Under the pieces are notes generated by a model. That model ran no database searches. It was given only the letters and a program-made list of their open reading frames with translations, and was not told where the DNA came from. The translations under genes were made by a program, and so were the position numbers. 64,000 nucleotides of DNA from Pectobacterium carotovorum (GTDB lineage Bacteria; Pseudomonadota; Gammaproteobacteria; Enterobacterales; Enterobacteriaceae): assembly GCF_900129615.1 (NCBI RefSeq), contig NZ_FQWI01000001.1, forward strand, positions 310,001 to 374,000, read 5' to 3'. How positions within the stretch are numbered: position 1 is the stretch's first letter; each line of letters starts with the position of its first letter. Positions 28,169-37,609 of this stretch are shown in pieces.

Positions 28169-29842
28169 TCATCCCATAGCCGGAATGCGCGGTGTCATTT
28201 CTCTCTGATCAATCATCAGATTAACCTCAGACTCTGTTGAGGGCAGGATGAACAGCGATACCGAGGTATTTAAGCGTTCCGTTTGCTCCAGCAGTGAGGC
28301 GAAAGTGTGTGCGGAGGCTTCAACCTGTCCCGCATTTTCTCTGACGGTATCGTTCAGCGTGCTAAGTCGGGCGGTGACTTCATGAATGCTTTCGTTCTGC
28401 TGATGCGATATTTCCGAGATTTCGCTCAGAAACGTGCCCGTGCCTTTCGCCGTCTGAATGATATTCTGCAGGCTGTCATTCAGTTTGTTCACCAGTCGTG
28501 TTCCGGCGGTTACGCTGTTGTCTGAATCACGAATCAGCACATTAATATTTTGTGCAGAATGGCTGCTTTGCGAAGCCAATGTACCGACTTCCCGCGCGAC
28601 AACCGCAAAGCCTCGTCCCATCGTCCCGGCTCGTGCGGCTTCAATTGCGGCATTCAACGACAAAATGTGCGTCTGAAACGCCACGTTCTCTATCATCCCA
28701 ATGGCTTCTGTCATCTCACGCGTTCTGCCTGCAATGTCTGACATCGCCACCTTGACGTCATTCATCATCGTCTCACCCTGTGCGGCAATCTTGCTGGTAT
28801 CTTCCGCGTGCAAATTAGCCTGTTGAGTATGCTGGGTATTTTGTTCCAGATGCTGACTAAGCTGAATAATATGTTCTGTGGTGACTTTGAGCTCGTGGGA
28901 TTGGCGGTTCGCCTGTTCGGAAAGCCGGTGGTTATCTGTCGCGACCCGATCAACCTGCGTCACCATGTGGTCAACGCCCTGACGAACCTGATTGACCAAG
29001 GTCACCAGACCTTCCTGCATTTGGATAACGCTGGTATTGAGCTGTTCAACTTCGCGTGTACCGCGTGTCTTTGTACTGACCGAATGCGAAAGGTCACCCG
29101 CGGCGATCAGTTTTAAATGAGCGATGATGTGCGTCAGCGGACGAATAATGATCCGACTCACGCCAATCCACACGGCGATGGCGATAACCAGCAAGAGGCC
29201 TAGAACCGTAATGAAAATTGTTTTTGCGTTATCGAGAGAGGATAAAAATTGTTGGCCATGCTGTTTTTGTAGCGCATCGGTATCTTGCAAATAGTGTGAA
29301 TACTTCTGGGTAAAATCACTTTGATAGGCCTGTACCGGGACGGCAAAGAAAATATCGATCTGATTAGTGGTTTTTATTCCCTCAGCTAGCTCGACGAGCC
29401 CGGAATAAAGCTGGCTGTAGCTCTTTTTCAAATCCACAAAAGCCGTCGTGTCTGCTTCAGGTGTCGTAGTTGTTTCCAGTTGCTGGTAATGCGCTTGTGC
29501 CTGTTTGAGAGACACTTCGGCCTCATCCATCAGGCTGTGCCAGCTACCTTCAGATCCAGTTTCTTTGTCTACCAACAAATAAATGCCCGCGCGGTTGAGC
29601 TTGTCGCTGGCATTCATCACTTCCATCCGCGCCTTATCCATCAACGCTTGCTGCTGGCGGAGGCCCTCGTTAGCGGAAATATCCTGCCGAACCTGAGTCA
29701 TTGTTTGAGAAATGACACCGACGGAAACCAATTGCAGTAAAGAAAATAACCCAATGATCAATAACAATCCGGAGAGAATACTGAGGCGATGACGGCGGCG
29801 GATAGTAGCAACTCCGTTTCGCAAAATCGCAGGCATTAACAT
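28169..29842 (-). CDS. Methyl-accepting chemotaxis protein
   Basis: The 557-residue transmembrane receptor has TM1 at about 20-44 (LSILSGLLLIIGLFSLLQLVSVGVI), a periplasmic four-helix ligand domain to about 200, TM2 near 207-230, then HAMP. The signalling hairpin tip reads AFQTHILSLNAAIEAARAG, identical in character to Tsr/Tar. The ligand cannot be deduced. The C-terminus ends EMTPRIPAMG, without the NWETF-type pentapeptide that tethers CheR and CheB, so adaptation may depend on other receptors. GAGGG precedes the ATG. In E. coli kch occupies this place; here the receptor lies between yciY and yciI. Soft-rot bacteria carry many such receptors. Confidence 0.93.
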   Translation of the reverse strand: MLMPAILRNGVATIRRRHRLSILSGLLLIIGLFSLLQLVSVGVISQTMTQVRQDISANEGLRQQQALMDKARMEVMNASDKLNRAGIYLLVDKETGSEGSWHSLMDEAEVSLKQAQAHYQQLETTTTPEADTTAFVDLKKSYSQLYSGLVELAEGIKTTNQIDIFFAVPVQAYQSDFTQKYSHYLQDTDALQKQHGQQFLSSLDNAKTIFITVLGLLLVIAIAVWIGVSRIIIRPLTHIIAHLKLIAAGDLSHSVSTKTRGTREVEQLNTSVIQMQEGLVTLVNQVRQGVDHMVTQVDRVATDNHRLSEQANRQSHELKVTTEHIIQLSQHLEQNTQHTQQANLHAEDTSKIAAQGETMMNDVKVAMSDIAGRTREMTEAIGMIENVAFQTHILSLNAAIEAARAGTMGRGFAVVAREVGTLASQSSHSAQNINVLIRDSDNSVTAGTRLVNKLNDSLQNIIQTAKGTGTFLSEISEISHQQNESIHEVTARLSTLNDTVRENAGQVEASAHTFASLLEQTERLNTSVSLFILPSTESEVNLMIDQREMTPRIPAMG

Positions 29843-29973
29843 GATTGCTGACCCTCTGTAAATGAATAGCGGTCAAACTATCACTGTTAAATGACTAAAA
29901 TATTTCAGCTTTTGACGGGGAGGTAAAGGGCCATGATTTTCTGGTGCAACCATGACCTGTATCAATTGAACCC

Positions 29974-30270
29974 TTAAAACACTTTCTTGAATGGCTTCAC
30001 GCTGACGTGTTTATAGACGCCTGCCGTGATGTAAGGGTCGGCGTTGGCCCATGCCGTTGCCTCATCCAGCGATGTGAATTCGGCGATAATCACGGAACCG
30101 CTAAAGCCAGCCTGACCGGGATCGTCGCTGTCGATCGCAGGTAACGGGCCTGCAGTAATCAGTCGGCCCTGATCGCGTAATGCCTGTAAACGGGCAAGAT
30201 GATCCGGCCGGACCGACAGGCGTTTTGCTAATGAATCAACATTATCTTCAGCATAAATGACGTAGAGCAT
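29974..30270 (-). CDS. yciI: YciI-family protein
   Basis: A 98-residue cytoplasmic protein, the same length as E. coli YciI, starting [28 protein letters not shown] and ending [11 protein letters not shown]. It has the ferredoxin-like alpha+beta YciI fold with the conserved His in RPDHLARL and an Asp in [12 protein letters not shown] proposed as active-site pair in this family; the reaction is unknown. The frame extends upstream to 30336, but 30270 gives the family start. It is divergent from tonB, as in E. coli. Confidence 0.93.
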   Translation of the reverse strand: MLYVIYAEDNVDSLAKRLSVRPDHLARLQALRDQGRLITAGPLPAIDSDDPGQAGFSGSVIIAEFTSLDEATAWANADPYITAGVYKHVSVKPFKKVF

Positions 30271-30476
30271 AGCGACCTCACTGGTGGGAAGGTACCCTTT
30301 TTCGTTTTGGGGCCGGGGTTGAGACCCAGCGGTCAAACGCTATCGGGTAAGAGAAACGTGTTTCTACCATCATACGTGATGTTGTTTGAAGACAATAGTG
30401 CGAGGACAATAGGTTGATTTGTCAGAGTAATCCCCCCACGACTTCGGTTTTTTTAACAATTCCACGGGTTGTTATT

Positions 30477-30495
30477 GAATATGATTGCTATTTGC
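30477..30495. promoter_or_regulatory. Candidate Fur box before tonB
   Basis: GAATATGATTGCTATTTGC matches 11 of 19 positions of the Fur consensus and lies 39 bases before the tonB start. Fur control of tonB is established in E. coli; this specific site is a consensus-only proposal. Confidence 0.4.
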
Positions 30496-30533
30496 ATTTA
30501 AACTTGGGCGGCGTAAGAGGATAAAGACAGACT

Positions 30534-31289
30534 ATGCCGCAAAAAAAGTTTTTTTTGACCCGCCGTTACTCATGGCCATTCATACTTTCAGTCGGTTTTC
30601 ACGGTTCACTGATTGCAGGCTTGCTGTACGCATCATTTAATAATTCAATCGAATTACCGCAGGAATCTAAGCCCATCAGCGTTGTGATGGTGAACCCGGC
30701 GGCCTATGAAGCGGCACCTGCTGCTAAATCTGCCCCGGAGCCAGAGCCGGTTAAGCAGCCAGAACCTGAGCCGGAACCCATACCAGAACCGGAGCCATTG
30801 CCGCAGCCGGTTCCTATGCCATTACCTGAACCAAAGCCCAAGCCGAAACCTAAACCGGAACCTAAGCCGGTGAAGAAGGTCGAGCAACCGAAGCCGGTTA
30901 AACGTGAACCGACCGTTGAAAAACAGCCGCCTTCGCCGTTTACCAGCGAAGAGCCAACGCGCAATGTGACTAATGCTCCGGTGAAGCAGGCACCTGCGCC
31001 CGCAGCAAGCACGCAGTCAAGTGGACCGCGTCCGTTGAGCCGTGCGCAGCCTCAGTATCCGGCGCGCGCGTTTTCCCTGCGCGTTGAAGGGCGGGTAAAA
31101 ATGCAGTTTGATGTGGATGACTCCGGACGTGTTGACAACGTGCGCGTGCTTTCTGCTGAGCCACGTAATATGTTCGAGCGCGATATCAAACAGGCCATGC
31201 GTAAATGGCGTTATGAGGCCGGTAAGCCAGGCAAAGATTTGGTTGTGACCATCGTCTTTAAAATTGACGGTGGGGCGGCAGTTGAATAA
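30534..31289 (+). CDS. tonB: TonB energy-transducing protein
   Basis: The 251-residue periplasm-spanning protein couples the proton gradient, through ExbB/ExbD, to outer-membrane receptors. A short basic N-terminus precedes the membrane anchor [22 protein letters not shown] with the conserved Ser and His. A long Pro-rich spacer of Glu-Pro then Lys-Pro repeats follows at about residues 63-115. The C-terminal domain begins [29 protein letters not shown]. It is divergent from yciI and convergent with yciA. Confidence 0.97.
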   Translation: MPQKKFFLTRRYSWPFILSVGFHGSLIAGLLYASFNNSIELPQESKPISVVMVNPAAYEAAPAAKSAPEPEPVKQPEPEPEPIPEPEPLPQPVPMPLPEPKPKPKPKPEPKPVKKVEQPKPVKREPTVEKQPPSPFTSEEPTRNVTNAPVKQAPAPAASTQSSGPRPLSRAQPQYPARAFSLRVEGRVKMQFDVDDSGRVDNVRVLSAEPRNMFERDIKQAMRKWRYEAGKPGKDLVVTIVFKIDGGAAVE

Positions 31290-31310
31290 TTCACGCTGAT
31301 ATGAAAAAGA

Positions 31311-31348
31311 AACGGGGCGCCATCTTTGCAGATGACGCCCCGTTTTCG
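31311..31348. terminator. Terminator between tonB and yciA
   Basis: Long stem AACGGGGCG-CATCT pairs with AGATG-ACGCCCCGTT (31311-31343), followed by TTTTCG. It separates convergent tonB and yciA. Confidence 0.8.
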
Positions 31349-31411
31349 TTATGCCTTTATATCCGGTAACAACACATCAATTAACAAATTAAGTGCTTAC
31401 GCTACCCGATA

Positions 31412-31834
31412 TCACTCGCTTGGCGTGAAGTTGCTCTTACCTGCGGGTAGTTCACGCGGATGACCTTCTTCATCTACGGCAACGTAGGTGAATAACGCTT
31501 CGGTAGCCCGATAGCGCTGACCAATCGGCTCAGAAGAGACTTTCTTTACCCATACTTCAACGTTGACGTTTATAGAGCTACGGCCAGTGCGTAAACAACG
31601 GGCATAGCAGCAAACTACATCGCCGACGGCGACAGGTTTTAAGAACGACATCCCATCAACCCGTACGGTAACGACACGTCCCTCGGCAATTTCTTTCGCC
31701 AAAATCGCGCCGCCGATGTCCATTTGCGACATCAGCCAGCCGCCAAAAATATCTCCGTTCGCATTGGTATCGGCTGGCATTGCCAGCGTGCGGAGAACCA
31801 GTTCGCCCTGTGGTAACACGTTTTGTGTGCTCAT
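31412..31834 (-). CDS. yciA: Acyl-CoA thioesterase YciA
   Basis: A 140-residue hotdog-fold thioesterase starting MSTQNVLPQGELVLRTLAMP. NANGDIFGGWLMSQMDIGGA holds the conserved active-site Asp, and VTVRVDGMSFLKPVAVGDVV follows. It hydrolyses a broad range of acyl-CoAs. The frame upstream of 31834 overlaps yciB and is not family sequence, so the ATG at 31834 is preferred. It follows yciB by 19 bases, a probable operon. Confidence 0.95.
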   Translation of the reverse strand: MSTQNVLPQGELVLRTLAMPADTNANGDIFGGWLMSQMDIGGAILAKEIAEGRVVTVRVDGMSFLKPVAVGDVVCCYARCLRTGRSSINVNVEVWVKKVSSEPIGQRYRATEALFTYVAVDEEGHPRELPAGKSNFTPSE

Positions 31835-31853
31835 TGTGTCTATCTCGCTTTGG

Positions 31854-32423
31854 CTATTGCTGTTGCTCGCTTTTTTCTTCTTCTGACTTTTCCTGATCGT
31901 TAGGCAAGTGACGATAGATATAAACGCCACAAATCAGCGTAAACAGCAGCGTCACACCGGTCAGACCAAAGACTTTGAAATTAACCCAAACGTTTTGCGG
32001 TAACCAGAAAGCAATATAGATGTTAACCAGTCCACACACCAGAAAGAACATAGCCCAGGCAAAATTCAGTTTCCCCCAGACGGGCTGCGGCAAGGTTAAT
32101 TCTTTACCCAGCATTTTCTGAATCAGGGTCTGTTTCATCACAAACTGGCTAACCAGCAGGGCAATGGCGAACAAGGCGTAGATGATGGTGACTTTCCACT
32201 TGATAAACAGATCGTTATGGAACACCAGCGTAAGCGAACCGAAAACGACGACCATTGCAAAGGTGACCAGCGTCATTTTCTCTATTTTACGATACATCAC
32301 CCAGGTGACCACGAGTGACAACGCCGTTGCCGCAATCAGTGCACCCGATGCGATATAGATGTCATAAAGTTTATAGGCCGCAAAAAAAACGACCAACGGT
32401 ATAAAATCAAGAAGTTGCTTCAT
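31854..32423 (-). CDS. yciB: Inner-membrane protein YciB (septation protein A)
   Basis: A 189-residue polytopic protein with about five to six membrane helices; it starts [30 protein letters not shown]. It corresponds to IspZ/YciB, linked to cell-envelope integrity and interaction with the elongation and division machinery in E. coli. The charged C-terminal tail ([13 protein letters not shown]) is cytoplasmic. It precedes yciA closely. Confidence 0.95.
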   Translation of the reverse strand: MKQLLDFIPLVVFFAAYKLYDIYIASGALIAATALSLVVTWVMYRKIEKMTLVTFAMVVVFGSLTLVFHNDLFIKWKVTIIYALFAIALLVSQFVMKQTLIQKMLGKELTLPQPVWGKLNFAWAMFFLVCGLVNIYIAFWLPQNVWVNFKVFGLTGVTLLFTLICGVYIYRHLPNDQEKSEEEKSEQQQ

Positions 32424-32621
32424 TATGTCAATCCATCACTCAACAGTGTCGTAATCATAACCCGCGAGAGTTATCCGATAGCTCGTGCCATTATCCTTTA
32501 TTGTGGAACACCATTCCCGAGATATTGTAATAATTTGCAGAAAATTACGATTGGGTAGATAGCGAAGGAGATCTGGCGGAACTTATGCCACCAAAGCGGT
32601 GGCATAAGCAAAGGGCGGTAA

Positions 32622-33374
32622 TTAAGCGCGCAGCAGCATATAAAGGCGGAACAGATAAATGAGCAGGATTGCGGAGATCAGGTTGCCCAAGCCGTTCAGA
32701 ACCACGCCGAGCACAGTCGGTGAGGAAATCGGTAACTTCGACACAATCAGCAAAATAGCGATTTTAGCCAGTAGCCACATCACGATGGCAGGCGCGGTTG
32801 CACGCAGGTTACCGTAAGCCAGTTTGGTACTCACTTTAATGGCATTGAAAATCCCGCTTTTTTCCGTGACCACAATCACGGGGGACAAACTCAGCGCAAT
32901 AGCGAGCAGCACGCCAGGAATGACCAGAAGCATCATGCCAAGCTGGATGAGCAGGGTGCACAGCAGGATCAGGATAAGCAGACGCAGTAAAAAAGGTGCA
33001 GAGGCGCCAATTGCTCGCAGTGCACTGGTGCGATGTCCGTCAGAAACCAGCTGGATCAGCATCAGAACCCCGCCTGTCAGCAGCGCATTGCCCACTAACG
33101 CAGCAAAGGTGCCTGCTGCCGACATTTTCAGTAACACGGTTTGTTGTTCCGGTGTCATCTGCTGAATCATATCCATCAAGCCAGCTTCGACAGAAGATGA
33201 CAGATCGCTGCTGGAACTGCTCAGAATCCGTAACTCGTCTCCAGAAGGCGATAGTGCATGATTCAGTATGACAGTAATGAATGCCGTCAACAGTGACATC
33301 ATTAAGATGCTGATGAACTGGTTGCGGGTGAAATTCATTGTGTCACGGTACAACGTGTTAGCCGTGATAGGCAT
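32622..33374 (-). CDS. yciC: Inner-membrane protein YciC (UPF0259)
   Basis: This 250-residue protein is close to E. coli YciC (247). About six hydrophobic segments are evident: [22 protein letters not shown], the [19 protein letters not shown] stretch, [35 protein letters not shown] and the C-terminal [20 protein letters not shown]. Function is poorly known; it is associated with envelope homeostasis alongside YciB. AAGGAG before 33374 supports that start over the upstream extension. It is divergent from ompW. Confidence 0.94.
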   Translation of the reverse strand: MPITANTLYRDTMNFTRNQFISILMMSLLTAFITVILNHALSPSGDELRILSSSSSDLSSSVEAGLMDMIQQMTPEQQTVLLKMSAAGTFAALVGNALLTGGVLMLIQLVSDGHRTSALRAIGASAPFLLRLLILILLCTLLIQLGMMLLVIPGVLLAIALSLSPVIVVTEKSGIFNAIKVSTKLAYGNLRATAPAIVMWLLAKIAILLIVSKLPISSPTVLGVVLNGLGNLISAILLIYLFRLYMLLRA

Positions 33375-33563
33375 GCAGGCTCCTTGAAAAAGATAAATCG
33401 ACAGAGAGAACTTAACTCCCAATTGTAACCTGTTAATTCGCGCTGTGGCACCCCGTCAACGATGCAATGCTGCTTTTCCCTTCACTAATAAATAAGCATG
33501 ACTTGGTTACCAAGAGTGGTTTTCCTTGCCAGCGGCGGCGTATTTTATGCGTTGCTGCCATTC

Positions 33564-33577
33564 TTGATCTGGATCAA
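33564..33577. promoter_or_regulatory. FNR box upstream of ompW
   Basis: TTGATCTGGATCAA is a perfect match to the FNR consensus TTGAT-N4-ATCAA. It lies 147 bases before the ompW start, within a 349-bp intergenic region between divergent yciC and ompW. ompW is an FNR-activated gene in E. coli. Confidence 0.75.
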
Positions 33578-33723
33578 TTCCATGAATTTTAATCAGTTAG
33601 TGATAAATGATTCAGTTCAATTTGGGCGTAAAATCTTTAAAAGATGTGATCTGGCTTAAAACAAGAATACCTACTTAGGGGTATATTTCGCTCGAAATTT
33701 AAACCCTATAAATGGAGTGGGTA

Positions 33724-34356
33724 ATGAAAAAGACATCTTTCTTATTGTTGGCAGCGGCGCTCATGCCTGCATTGGCACAGGCTCATCAAGCGGGTGATTT
33801 CATTGTTCGGGCGGGTACGGCCACTGTGCATCCAAGTGAAAGTTCGGACAATGTGCTGGGGTTGGGAGAATTTCAGGTAAACAACAATACGCAGTTGGGC
33901 CTGACCTTCAGTTACATGGTGACAGATAATATTGGCGTTGAATTACTCGCCGCCACGCCGTTCAAACATAAAGTCGGAACACCTGGTACCGGAACGATTG
34001 CGGAAGTGAAACACCTGCCGCCTTCACTGGTTGCGCAGTACTATTTTGGTGATGCTCAAGATAAATTACGTCCCTATTTAGGCGTTGGCCTGAATTACAC
34101 CCTGTTCTTCGATGAGAAATTTAATGATACGGGGAAAGGGGCTGGGTTGAGCGATCTGAACCTGAAAAACTCTTGGGGTGTTGCTGCACAAGCGGGCTTG
34201 GATTACAACCTGGATAAAAATTGGTTGGTAAATATGTCCGTGTGGTGGATGGATATCGATACCGATGTGAAGTTTAAAGCCGGTAACGATCAGCAAAGTA
34301 TCCATACGAAGATTGACCCGTGGGCATTTATGTTTGGTGTCGGTTATCGTTTCTGA
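33724..34356 (+). CDS. ompW: Outer membrane protein W
   Basis: The 210-residue precursor starts MKKTSFLLLAAALMPALAQAHQAGDFIVRAG; cleavage after AQA leaves a mature eight-stranded beta-barrel. ESSDNVLGLGEFQVNNNTQLGLTFSYMVTDNIGVELLAATPFKH is typical of OmpW, and the protein ends in the outer-membrane Phe (VGYRF). GGAG at 33714-33717 points to this ATG, not that at 33712. A terminator follows. OmpW is linked to small hydrophobic molecule passage and to anaerobic and stress adaptation. Confidence 0.96.
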   Translation: MKKTSFLLLAAALMPALAQAHQAGDFIVRAGTATVHPSESSDNVLGLGEFQVNNNTQLGLTFSYMVTDNIGVELLAATPFKHKVGTPGTGTIAEVKHLPPSLVAQYYFGDAQDKLRPYLGVGLNYTLFFDEKFNDTGKGAGLSDLNLKNSWGVAAQAGLDYNLDKNWLVNMSVWWMDIDTDVKFKAGNDQQSIHTKIDPWAFMFGVGYRF

Positions 34357-34385
34357 TTGCTAGCTTAATTTCTCTCAACGAATAA

Positions 34386-34418
34386 AAAAACGGCGAAGTA
34401 AATAGCTTCGCCGTTTTT
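34386..34418. terminator. Terminator between ompW and the KdgM-family porin gene
   Basis: Stem AACGGCGAAG pairs with CTTCGCCGTT around TAAATAG, with A-run on the left and T5 on the right, so it can work in both directions. Confidence 0.85.
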
Positions 34419-34490
34419 ATAGACAGGAAATAACAAACCAATAAAGAGAACGCTATTTTATTACAGCAATTATCTAAATGGCGTTAGCCA

Positions 34491-35210
34491 TTAGAAATTG
34501 TATTGAACACCAACGCGGTAGCGAGTTTGACGCTCGTCAGTAGTTTTGCTACCAGAAACGTTACCGACTTGAACGTAAGGTGTCCAATTTTTGTCGAATT
34601 TATAAGCCAGCTTAACATCGTGGGTCATGTCATAGTTCTCGTTGTCAGCGAGGTAGCCAACAGAACCGGATTTAGTTTTCTTGTCGTATTCAAATTCGTA
34701 TTCAATGACAAAATTCGCTGGCAGTTTGTAACCCAATGTACTGGTGATTGTGTAGCCTTTCATATCAGAAGGGGCTGAAGTACCAATGCTGTCACTTTTG
34801 CGCAGGTAGGATGCACGGTAGCGCAGGCCATAGTACAGAGAATCTGTGATGTTGGCTGTGCCTTTGATATAAGGACGATAGTTGTTGTCTTTTGAAGAGG
34901 AAACCATATTTAAGCCAGCTTCCAAACCAAAGGTTTTATCGAATTTGTACAGGTAGCTAGCGGTGACTTCGGTACCGGTGCTGACCGTTTCGTTAAACGG
35001 TTTATTTGGTGTCTTGTCGTTATCAGATTGACCCCATTTAGCTTCCATGGACAAGCCAAAGCCGTTGTCAAAACGGTGTGACATCAGCAGGCGATCTTTA
35101 TGATCGTTCTTTGCTGTATCTTTCATTTCGTGACGATAGTCAATCGTCACAGCCATGGAGCTTAAGCTGATTAAGGAGGTTACCACCATCGTCAATATTT
35201 TAACTTTCAT
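34491..35210 (-). CDS. KdgM-family oligogalacturonate-specific porin
   Basis: The 239-residue precursor has a signal peptide (MKVKILTMVVTSLISLSSMA, cleavage around residue 20) and begins VTIDYRHEMKD after it, the classic KdgM start. Alternating strands rich in aromatic and charged residues and the final VGVQYNF mark a 12-stranded outer-membrane barrel. Family members (KdgM, KdgN) admit oligogalacturonides released from plant pectin. Which paralogue this is cannot be decided from sequence alone. It has its own 386-bp upstream region and is flanked by terminators, so it is a single-gene unit between ompW and trpA, where E. coli has yciGFE. Confidence 0.9.
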   Translation of the reverse strand: MKVKILTMVVTSLISLSSMAVTIDYRHEMKDTAKNDHKDRLLMSHRFDNGFGLSMEAKWGQSDNDKTPNKPFNETVSTGTEVTASYLYKFDKTFGLEAGLNMVSSSKDNNYRPYIKGTANITDSLYYGLRYRASYLRKSDSIGTSAPSDMKGYTITSTLGYKLPANFVIEYEFEYDKKTKSGSVGYLADNENYDMTHDVKLAYKFDKNWTPYVQVGNVSGSKTTDERQTRYRVGVQYNF

Positions 35211-35546
35211 TTTATTATCCCAAGTCAAAGAGAATTATTATTTAAAAACGCGCTGCCACTTTTGTTCAGCGGTTCCATTCTATTTATTATTTCTTACAGT
35301 AATGTGAACAAGATCGTTAAAAAGAGATAATTTTAAATGATCTCAGTTCTGTGATTTTCTTCGTGTTTTACTGGAGGGATTTATGCAATTTAAAAAATAA
35401 ATAGTTACTTGGTTTATTTCTTTGTGATGGGTTTTAATAATTATTTCAATTTGAAAATATTTCTTACAATTATAATAAATTAGACATTAAATAATAATTG
35501 CGGATATTTCATTTTAATTAAATGGGAAATATTTTGAAACACTATT
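35211..35546. other. Upstream region of the KdgM-family porin gene
   Basis: Very AT-rich, non-coding. A half-conserved CRP-like site (TGTGA at 35303-35307, then TCGTT) and a loose KdgR-like palindrome around 35524-35542 (GGAAATATTTTGAAAC region) are visible, but neither is strong enough to call. Confidence 0.4.
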
Positions 35547-35588
35547 AGGCGCGCGATAGAACTTGCGTTAAGCACAAATCGCGCGCCT
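35547..35588 (-). terminator. Terminator-like hairpin after trpA
   Basis: Perfect 11-bp GC-rich stem AGGCGCGCGAT (35547-35557) pairs with 35578-35588, with a weaker inner stem. It lies 9 bases after the trpA stop codon on the minus strand. The T-run is poor, so it may act as a stabilising 3' end. Confidence 0.6.
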
Positions 35589-35596
35589 GAAAAGTG

Positions 35597-36403
35597 TTAT
35601 GAACGCGTAGCGGCTTTCATTTCACTCACAAAGGCGTGTAACTCGGACAGCATCACATCAGGCTGGTTCAGATTTTTTTCGATAATCCGTACGATCGCGG
35701 AGCCAGAAATAGCCCCCGCTGCGCCTGAGGCTAACGTTTCCCGCACTTGGGCAGGATCGGAGATGCCAAATCCTTGCAAAGGCGGGGCAGCATGATATGC
35801 GTTCAGTTTGGCAACCAGATGATTCAGCGGCAGCTGTGCGCGCTTTTCTGCCCCGGTTACACCTGCGCGTGACACTAAATAGGTATAGCCGCGGCTATAA
35901 GAGGCGATCTCGCGCAGCAATTCATCGTCAGCATTGGGCGGACAGATAAAAATGGGGGCAATGCCGTGTCGAAGCGCCGCCGTACGGAATGGGGCTGACT
36001 CCACCACTGGCACATCTGCCACCAAAACTGAATCGACGCCAACCTGCGCACAGCGCTGATAAAATTCATCAATGCCGTTGCTGAAGACCAGATTGGCATA
36101 CATCAGCAGGCCAATCGGGATTTCCGGGTATTTTTGACGTATAGCCGCCAGCATTTCGAAGCATTGGTCTGGTGTGACGCCTGCGGCAAAGGCGCGCAGA
36201 TTGGCGTCCTGAATGGTCGGGCCATCCGCCAACGGGTCAGAGAAGGGCACGCCCAGCTCTAACGCGTCGGCACCGGCGGCAATCAGCGTGTCGATAATTT
36301 TCAGGGATTGCTCGGAAGAGGGATCGCCCAGCGTAACAAATGGAACGAACGCGCCTTCTTTTTTCTCTGACAGGCGGTTAAATAACTGTTGATAGCGCTC
36401 CAT
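35597..36403 (-). CDS. trpA: Tryptophan synthase alpha chain
   Basis: The 268-residue TIM-barrel subunit splits indole-3-glycerol phosphate. Catalytic Glu is in [19 protein letters not shown] and the second catalytic Asp in the same block; [11 protein letters not shown] and [28 protein letters not shown] form the phosphate-binding part. It overlaps the trpB stop by one base (TAATG), so translation is coupled. Last gene of the trp operon. Confidence 0.97.
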   Translation of the reverse strand: MERYQQLFNRLSEKKEGAFVPFVTLGDPSSEQSLKIIDTLIAAGADALELGVPFSDPLADGPTIQDANLRAFAAGVTPDQCFEMLAAIRQKYPEIPIGLLMYANLVFSNGIDEFYQRCAQVGVDSVLVADVPVVESAPFRTAALRHGIAPIFICPPNADDELLREIASYSRGYTYLVSRAGVTGAEKRAQLPLNHLVAKLNAYHAAPPLQGFGISDPAQVRETLASGAAGAISGSAIVRIIEKNLNQPDVMLSELHAFVSEMKAATRS

Positions 36404-37593
36404 TAGATTTCTCCCCGATCTTTCAAAATATCATGCACGGTAAAGATGTCTTTATCACCACGGCCGGACAGGTTGACCACCAGCAGTTGCTCTTTTTCCG
36501 GTTCCGCTTTAATCATCTTCAAGGCGTGTGCCAGCGCGTGGGAAGATTCCAGCGCGGGTATAATCCCTTCACCGCGGCAGAGCGCTTTGAAGGCATCCAG
36601 CGCTTCGTCATCAGTAATCGAGACATAGTCAGCGCGGCCGATGCTGTTCAGGTAGGCGTGCTGCGGCCCTACGGACGGGAAATCCAGCCCGGCGGAAATC
36701 GAGTAGGACTCTTCAATTTGTCCGTCAGACGTTTGCATCATTGGAGACTTCATTCCGAAATAGATGCCGAGGCGACCATGTTTTAACGGCGCGCCGTGCT
36801 GCCCGGATTCAATGCCCAAGCCGCCAGGCTCAATGCCGATCAGGCGGACGTCAGTATCATCGATGAAATCAGCAAACATCCCAATCGCGTTAGAGCCACC
36901 GCCGACGCAGGCGAGTACCGCATCCGGCAAGCGACCTTCTTTTTCCAGAATCTGCGCTTTGGTTTCCTCACCAATCATGCGTTGAAACTCGCGCACGATA
37001 GTCGGGTAAGGATGCGGACCAGCGGCCGTTCCCAGCAGATAGTGTGCCGTTTCGTAGCTGCCAGACCAGTCACGTAGCGCTTCGTTGCAGGCATCTTTCA
37101 GCGTGGAGGAGCCGCTGTGAACTGGGATCACTTCTGCACCCATCAGACGCATGCGGAAGACGTTCGGCGACTGACGCTCAACGTCTTTTGCACCCATATA
37201 AACGCGGCATCTCAGGCCGAGCAGGGCGCAAGCCAGCGCCGTTGCGACACCGTGTTGGCCCGCACCCGTTTCGGCGATGATTTCGCTTTTACCCATGCGC
37301 TTAGCCAGCAGAGCCTGTCCGAGCACCTGATTGGTTTTGTGCGCACCGCCGTGCAGTAAATCTTCACGTTTCAGGTACAGCTTGGTTTTCGTCCCAGCGG
37401 TCAGGTTTTTACACAAGGTTAACGCTGTTGGGCGACCCGCGTAGTTTTTCAGCAGATCGGTAAATTCGGCCTGAAATTCAGGATCTTTCTGTGCACTGAC
37501 GAAAGCCTCTTCCAACTGGCGTAACGCCGGGATGAGGATCTGCGGAACAAACTGCCCGCCGAATTCACCGAAGTAAGGGTTGAGTAATGTCAT
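36403..37593 (-). CDS. trpB: Tryptophan synthase beta chain
   Basis: The 396-residue PLP enzyme joins indole and serine. The PLP lysine is in [24 protein letters not shown], and [14 protein letters not shown] is the phosphate-binding loop. The open frame extends upstream to 37650, but the ATG at 37593 ([14 protein letters not shown]) gives the family N-terminus. It lies 16 bases after trpC and forms the alpha2-beta2 complex with TrpA. Confidence 0.97.
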   Translation of the reverse strand: MTLLNPYFGEFGGQFVPQILIPALRQLEEAFVSAQKDPEFQAEFTDLLKNYAGRPTALTLCKNLTAGTKTKLYLKREDLLHGGAHKTNQVLGQALLAKRMGKSEIIAETGAGQHGVATALACALLGLRCRVYMGAKDVERQSPNVFRMRLMGAEVIPVHSGSSTLKDACNEALRDWSGSYETAHYLLGTAAGPHPYPTIVREFQRMIGEETKAQILEKEGRLPDAVLACVGGGSNAIGMFADFIDDTDVRLIGIEPGGLGIESGQHGAPLKHGRLGIYFGMKSPMMQTSDGQIEESYSISAGLDFPSVGPQHAYLNSIGRADYVSITDDEALDAFKALCRGEGIIPALESSHALAHALKMIKAEPEKEQLLVVNLSGRGDKDIFTVHDILKDRGEI

Positions 37594-37609
37594 AATTTTC
37601 CCGTCTGTT

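Noticed and set aside
35303-35318. CRP site upstream of the KdgM-family porin
   Set aside because: Only one half-site (TGTGA) matches; the second half is TCGTT.
35524-35542. KdgR-like box upstream of the KdgM-family porin
   Set aside because: The palindrome is too loose and about 310 bases from the start codon.
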